Shown in pieces: positions 60,461-64,000 of a stretch of DNA of 64,000 nt. Source of the DNA: Microbacterium luteum. GTDB taxonomy: Bacteria > Actinomycetota > Actinomycetes > Actinomycetales > Microbacteriaceae. A program made the position numbers and the translations under genes. The stretch lies in contig NZ_CP063814.1 in the NCBI RefSeq assembly GCF_015277875.1, forward strand, positions 2,480,001-2,544,000. Reading direction: 5' to 3'. Below the pieces are notes generated by a model, which worked only from the letters and a program-made list of their open reading frames with translations, was not told the origin of the DNA and ran no database searches. Position 1 is the first letter of the stretch, and each line of letters starts with the position of its first letter.

Positions 60461-61570
60461 ATGACTCTCGACACCCGATTCACCCGAAAGGCCCTCACGG
60501 CGCTGACCCTCGCATCGGCCAGCGCCCTCCTGCTCGCCGGCTGCTCCGGCGACGCAGACGCCACCGACGACGCTTCGGCGTCGACCGGTGTCAGCGACAT
60601 GATCAGCGCGGACCGCTGCGCCGAGAACGAAGCCGCCGGACCCATCACCTTCCTCACCTCATACGCCTACGTGGCATCCGTCGGACTGCTCGACGTCCTC
60701 ACCGCGAAGGACCAGGGCATGTTCGAGGACATGTGCCTCGATGTCACCATCGAGCCCGGATCGAACAACACTCAGCTGGTCTCGGCCGGCACGGCGCAGT
60801 TCGCCGGTGTCGGCAGCCCCTCCGACGTCATGGTCGCCATCGACAACGGCGCGGATGTCTCCGCGATCGCCACCTACGGCAACACCCCCGCCATCATGTT
60901 GATGACCAACACCGACATCTCCGACCTCTCCCAGCTGGAGGGCACGACTGCCGGCTACAAAGGCGCCATCCCGCCGCAGATCTCCGCCATGCTCACCGCC
61001 GACGGCGTGGACACGGCGAGCATTGAATGGGTATCGGTGGGCTACGACCCGACGATCCTGCCGCAGGGGCAGGTCGACGCACTCACCGGCTACAAGTCCA
61101 ATGAGCCCCTGGTATTGGCCTCACAGGGCTACGACGTGACCGAGTGGGACCCCGCCGACTACGGCATCGAGTCCGCCTTCAACACGCAGATCGTCAATTC
61201 CACGTTCGCCGAGGAGCACCCCACCGCCGTCGAGGACTTCCTGCGCGCGAGCTTCGCCGCCTACGCGTGGATCAATGAGTCGGACGAGAACCTCGACGCG
61301 GCCCTCGCATACGCCGAGTCGCTCTCGGAAGCCGGCTACGACCTCGATCTGAGCGCGCAGCGTTGGAAGACCGAGGTGGGCCTGGTCGAGGAGAGCCAGC
61401 CGGAAGGCACGGTGCTGGGATACCAGGCGGTCGACCAGTGGACGCCCGAGGCGGACATGCTGATGGAGAACGACCTCATCAGTGCAGAGCCCGACATCGA
61501 GAGTGAAATCGACACGAGCTTCGTCGAGGCGATCTACGGCGACGGCGAACTGGTCTGGCCCGCGCCGTAA
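60461..61570 (+). CDS. NMT1/THI5-like ABC substrate-binding lipoprotein
   Basis: A 369-residue lipoprotein. The signal peptide ends in the lipobox LLAGC (Cys near residue 27). ITFLTSYAYVASVGLLDVLTAKDQGMFEDMCLDV and NTQLVSAGTAQFAGVGSPSDVMVAIDNGADVSAIATYGNTPAI mark the NMT1/THI5 fold, whose relatives bind hydroxymethylpyrimidine, nitrate or sulfonates. ATG follows GAAGGT. Its stop (TAA) overlaps the dehydrogenase start. With the ATPase and permease it makes a full importer, the second of this type in the window. Confidence 0.87.
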   Translation: MTLDTRFTRKALTALTLASASALLLAGCSGDADATDDASASTGVSDMISADRCAENEAAGPITFLTSYAYVASVGLLDVLTAKDQGMFEDMCLDVTIEPGSNNTQLVSAGTAQFAGVGSPSDVMVAIDNGADVSAIATYGNTPAIMLMTNTDISDLSQLEGTTAGYKGAIPPQISAMLTADGVDTASIEWVSVGYDPTILPQGQVDALTGYKSNEPLVLASQGYDVTEWDPADYGIESAFNTQIVNSTFAEEHPTAVEDFLRASFAAYAWINESDENLDAALAYAESLSEAGYDLDLSAQRWKTEVGLVEESQPEGTVLGYQAVDQWTPEADMLMENDLISAEPDIESEIDTSFVEAIYGDGELVWPAP

Positions 61571-62649
61571 TGAAGGCCTGGGTCCAAACGGACTTCGGCG
61601 GCCCGCGGGTGCGGCGACGACTCGACGTCGCCGCACCCGCGGCCGCACCCGACGAAGTCATCGTGCGCGTGCTGGCGATCGCGTTGAACCGTCTCGACGT
61701 GCTCCAACGAGTCGCCCCCGTCATCCCGGCGATGTCGATCCCCCACATCGCGGGAATGGACATCGTCGGCCAGGTGGAGACCGTGGCAGCGGGTGCCACC
61801 TCTCCCGCCGCCGGCGAGGTGGTGCTGATCGATCCCGTCGTCAGCTGCGGATCGTGCGAATACTGCCTGGGTGAGACACCGACCTACTGCGCGCAGTTCG
61901 CCACGATCGGATCCACGCGGGCGGGCGGCATGGCCGAGTTGGTGGCGGTACCCGCGCGCAACTGCACCGTCGTCTCCGTCGCCCCCGAGGACACCGAACG
62001 TCTGGCGGCCCTCGCCGCCGTCCCGGTCGCCGGTGCGACCGCGTGGCGTGGCCTTCTCAGCGCCGGTGCGCTCACGGCCGGAGAGACCGTGGTCATCCCC
62101 GGTGCCGGATCGGGCCTCGGCGCCGCCGGCGTGCAGATCGCCCTCTCCCGCGGCGCACGGGTGATCACCCTCGTTTCGGGTGAGCGCAAGCGCAAGCGCG
62201 CCTTGCGCTCGGGTGCGCACGAGGTCATCGACCGTGCCGCGACCCCCGACTGGGTCGCCGAGGTGTACCGCCTGACCGATGGCCGCGGAGCGGATCTCGT
62301 GTGGGACCACGTCGGCGGCGAGTTCCTGGGAGCCGCTCTGCGCGCGACGCGTCCGGCCGGCCGGGTAGTGCTCTCGGGAACGACGGCGGGCCTGGATACT
62401 CACCTCCACCTGCCCGACTTGTATCAGCCGGGGCGGAACATCCTCGGGCACGGCAGTTACAGCCGCGCGGACATGGCGGCGGCGATCCATGCGTTCACGA
62501 GCGGCGAGTTCACCGTCGTGATCGACTCGGTCTTCGACTTCGAGGAGCTGCCAGACGCGGAACGCAGACTCGAATCCAACGACTTCTTCGGCAAGATCGT
62601 CGTACTCGGCCCCGAGCGTTCCCCTTCCCCGACCCCGATTCCGGAGTGA
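61570..62649 (+). CDS. Zinc-type alcohol dehydrogenase/quinone reductase family protein
   Basis: A 359-residue MDR protein. The structural zinc block VVSCGSCEYCLGETPTYC (four Cys) is intact, but the catalytic-zinc Cys is replaced in ALNRLDVLQR, so it resembles the quinone-reductase branch with Asn-Arg-Leu-Asp at this position. The coenzyme motif is VVIPGAGSGLGAAGVQIALSRGA. It is placed inside the importer operon, between the binding protein and ATPase, so it should act on the imported compound or its aldehyde. The ATG overlaps the preceding stop by one base. Confidence 0.85.
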   Translation: MKAWVQTDFGGPRVRRRLDVAAPAAAPDEVIVRVLAIALNRLDVLQRVAPVIPAMSIPHIAGMDIVGQVETVAAGATSPAAGEVVLIDPVVSCGSCEYCLGETPTYCAQFATIGSTRAGGMAELVAVPARNCTVVSVAPEDTERLAALAAVPVAGATAWRGLLSAGALTAGETVVIPGAGSGLGAAGVQIALSRGARVITLVSGERKRKRALRSGAHEVIDRAATPDWVAEVYRLTDGRGADLVWDHVGGEFLGAALRATRPAGRVVLSGTTAGLDTHLHLPDLYQPGRNILGHGSYSRADMAAAIHAFTSGEFTVVIDSVFDFEELPDAERRLESNDFFGKIVVLGPERSPSPTPIPE

Positions 62650-62650
62650 G

Positions 62651-63466
62651 ATGACGATGAGTCAGAACCAGAGCGACGCGACGATCGAGGTCAGCGGGGT
62701 CGGGCGCACCTACGTGCGCGGCAAGAAATCGGTCCAGGCCCTCTCAGGCATCGACCTGTCGATCCGGCAGGGCGAGTTCGTGACCCTGTTCGGCCCGTCC
62801 GGATGCGGCAAGTCGACGCTCCTGCGCCTGCTGGCAGGACTGGACGAGCAGACCACCGGCGAGATCTCCATTTTCGGGTCGACGCCTCGCAAGGCGTCCG
62901 CACGCAAGGACATCGCGTGGATCCCGCAGTCCTCCGCGCTGCTGCCCTGGCTCGACATCCGCGCGAACGCGGCGTTGTCCGCCGTGATCAACAAGAAGGC
63001 GGACCGCAAGGGGGTCAGCACGCGCCGCCCCGAGGATGCCGAGGCGATTCTCGCCGAAGTCGGGCTCGGGGACTTCCAGCGCTCGCGACCCGATCAGCTC
63101 TCCGGCGGGATGCGGCAGCGCGCCTCGATCGCACGCGGCTTCGCGCAGGGCGCCCCTGTGATGCTGATGGACGAACCGTTTTCCGCGCTGGACGAATTGA
63201 CCCGCGATGCGCTGCGCATCCGGCTGTTGGAGCTGTGGGAGCACCACAAGAAAACGATCGTGTTCGTCACCCACTCGGCACAGGAGGCGGTGCTGCTCAG
63301 CGACCGCGTCGTGGTCATGAGCCCGCGCCCTGGTCGCATCAGCGACATCGTCAGAGTCGACTTCCCACGCCCTCGCGGGTGGGAGCTGACCGAGACCCCC
63401 GAATTCACGGCGAAGGTCGCCGAGGTCAAACAGATCCTCTGGAGCGCGTGGAAGGGCGACGAATGA
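62651..63466 (+). CDS. ABC ATPase for NMT1-type importer
   Basis: A 271-residue ATPase of the SsuB/ThiZ group. Walker A GPSGCGKST, Q-loop WIPQSSALLPWLDIRANAAL, signature QLSGGMRQRASIARGF, Walker B VMLMDEPFSALD and the histidine of FVTHSAQEAVLLSDRV. About 10 extra residues (KKADRKGVSTRRPE) lie before the signature. ATG is at 62651, with ATG at 62657 as an alternative. Its stop overlaps the permease start. Confidence 0.9.
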   Translation: MTMSQNQSDATIEVSGVGRTYVRGKKSVQALSGIDLSIRQGEFVTLFGPSGCGKSTLLRLLAGLDEQTTGEISIFGSTPRKASARKDIAWIPQSSALLPWLDIRANAALSAVINKKADRKGVSTRRPEDAEAILAEVGLGDFQRSRPDQLSGGMRQRASIARGFAQGAPVMLMDEPFSALDELTRDALRIRLLELWEHHKKTIVFVTHSAQEAVLLSDRVVVMSPRPGRISDIVRVDFPRPRGWELTETPEFTAKVAEVKQILWSAWKGDE

Positions 63467-64000
63467 GCACGATCGACACCCCCGCCGAGCGCCGCCGGAC
63501 GCGCCGCCGCCTCGGCGTTCGCACGGGAAACGCGGCGCTCACAGTCGGGGCGCCGCTGGTCCTGTTCGTCGTCCTCGCCGTGCTGTGGCAATGGACGGCG
63601 GCGACCTTCACGAGCGTCCTGCCCCCGCTGCAGGACATCGCCGCGGACATCGCGGAGCGCCCTGAGTTCTACGTCGAGAACCTGATGGTCACGATCCGCT
63701 CCGCGATGACCGGTCTGCTCATCGGCGTCGTCGTCGCGCTCCTGCTGGCGGCCACGGTCGTTCATTTCACGTTCCTCCGCTCGGCCATCATGCCCGTCGC
63801 GTTGTTGTTGAACGTCACACCCATCGTCGCGATCGCACCCGCTCTGGTGGTCGCCTTCGGGTTCAGCGACGTGCCGCGGATCATCATCGCCGCCATCTCG
63901 GCGTTCTTCCCGATGCTCATCAACGCCATCACGGGTCTGCGGTCCGTCGACCCGCAGGCGCTCGAGGTGTTCAACGCCATGGCCGCGAGCAGGCGGGAGA
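63463..64000 (+). CDS. ABC permease, cut by the window end
   Basis: The first 179 codons of a permease. The basic N-terminal tail (ERRRTRRRLG) is followed by a segment LVLFVVLAVLWQWTA, SVLPPLQDIAADI, then FYVENLMVTIRSAMTGLLIGVVVALLLAATV, and VTPIVAIAPALVVAFGFSDVPRIIIAAISAFFPMLINAITGLRSVDPQALEVFNAMAASRRE, the beginning of the EAA loop. It is clearly the TauC/SsuC-type partner of the upstream ATPase. The C-terminus lies past 64000. Confidence 0.9.
   Translation, partial: MSTIDTPAERRRTRRRLGVRTGNAALTVGAPLVLFVVLAVLWQWTAATFTSVLPPLQDIAADIAERPEFYVENLMVTIRSAMTGLLIGVVVALLLAATVVHFTFLRSAIMPVALLLNVTPIVAIAPALVVAFGFSDVPRIIIAAISAFFPMLINAITGLRSVDPQALEVFNAMAASRRE

Overview
The window is chromosomal DNA from a very GC-rich actinobacterium. 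Microbacteriaceae, and Microbacterium in particular, is the best guess. The guess rests on the codon bias, the SdhCDAB layout, a GTP-type PEP carboxykinase, a RamB/ScfR-type regulator, a fused RibBA, and the many genes that start about 6 nt after a TANNNT box (leaderless promoters). No plasmid, phage or insertion-sequence gene was found, and no rRNA or tRNA gene was recognised.

Region 1 (1-14 kb) is core metabolism: mannose-1-phosphate guanylyltransferase, the succinate dehydrogenase operon sdhCDAB with two stacked palindromes upstream, a YihY/BrkB membrane protein, exonuclease III, an NHL-propeller lipoprotein and trpS. From 10.2 to 13.1 kb there is a repeat-rich zone. Five copies of a previously unnamed palindromic element flank a DUF559/AbiEi-like nuclease gene, accompanied by four different short tandem arrays, a GNAT acetyltransferase gene and then an Fpg-type glycosylase gene. 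Region 2 (14-20.5 kb) is a glycerol module: glpK, a membrane-anchored alpha/beta-hydrolase, glpD and a divergent SorC-type regulator. Two near-identical TGCACA..TGTGCA operators sit at its two promoter regions.

Region 3 (20.5-36 kb) holds an FMN riboswitch followed by ribD-ribE-ribBA-ribH, a small membrane protein, an MHS-family transporter, a two-permease ABC exporter with its ATPase, a ClC-like channel, an ABC exporter with an unusual insertion in its nucleotide-binding domain, pckG, and a RamB-like regulator.

Region 4 (36-50.5 kb) is an accessory catabolic island. It contains a PNPOx-fold flavoprotein, a creatininase-family hydrolase, an FAD-linked oxidase, a cupin regulator, a methylene-THF-reductase-like protein, a cyclodeaminase/cyclohydrolase, an NMT1-type ABC importer, two amidohydrolases, a Rieske-type reductase without an oxygenase, an LLM oxidoreductase and a semialdehyde dehydrogenase. 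The content suggests uptake and ring opening of an N-containing heterocycle, with one carbon passing to tetrahydrofolate. The substrate is not known.

Region 5 (50.9-54.2 kb) has small housekeeping or unknown genes: SIMPL, PaaI-like thioesterase, NIPSNAP-like, transglutaminase-like, a membrane protein and one unrecognised gene. Region 6 (54.4-64 kb, running off the end) is the most interesting stretch. A translationally coupled RutA-like monooxygenase, isochorismatase-fold hydrolase, DszA/NtaA-like monooxygenase and MFS transporter face an SDR and PNPOx-fold pair. A divergent operon then encodes an NMT1-type importer and a zinc-type dehydrogenase. This looks like a variant Rut-type pathway combining two LLM oxygenases of the flavin-N5-oxide type, without recognisable RutC, RutD or RutG.
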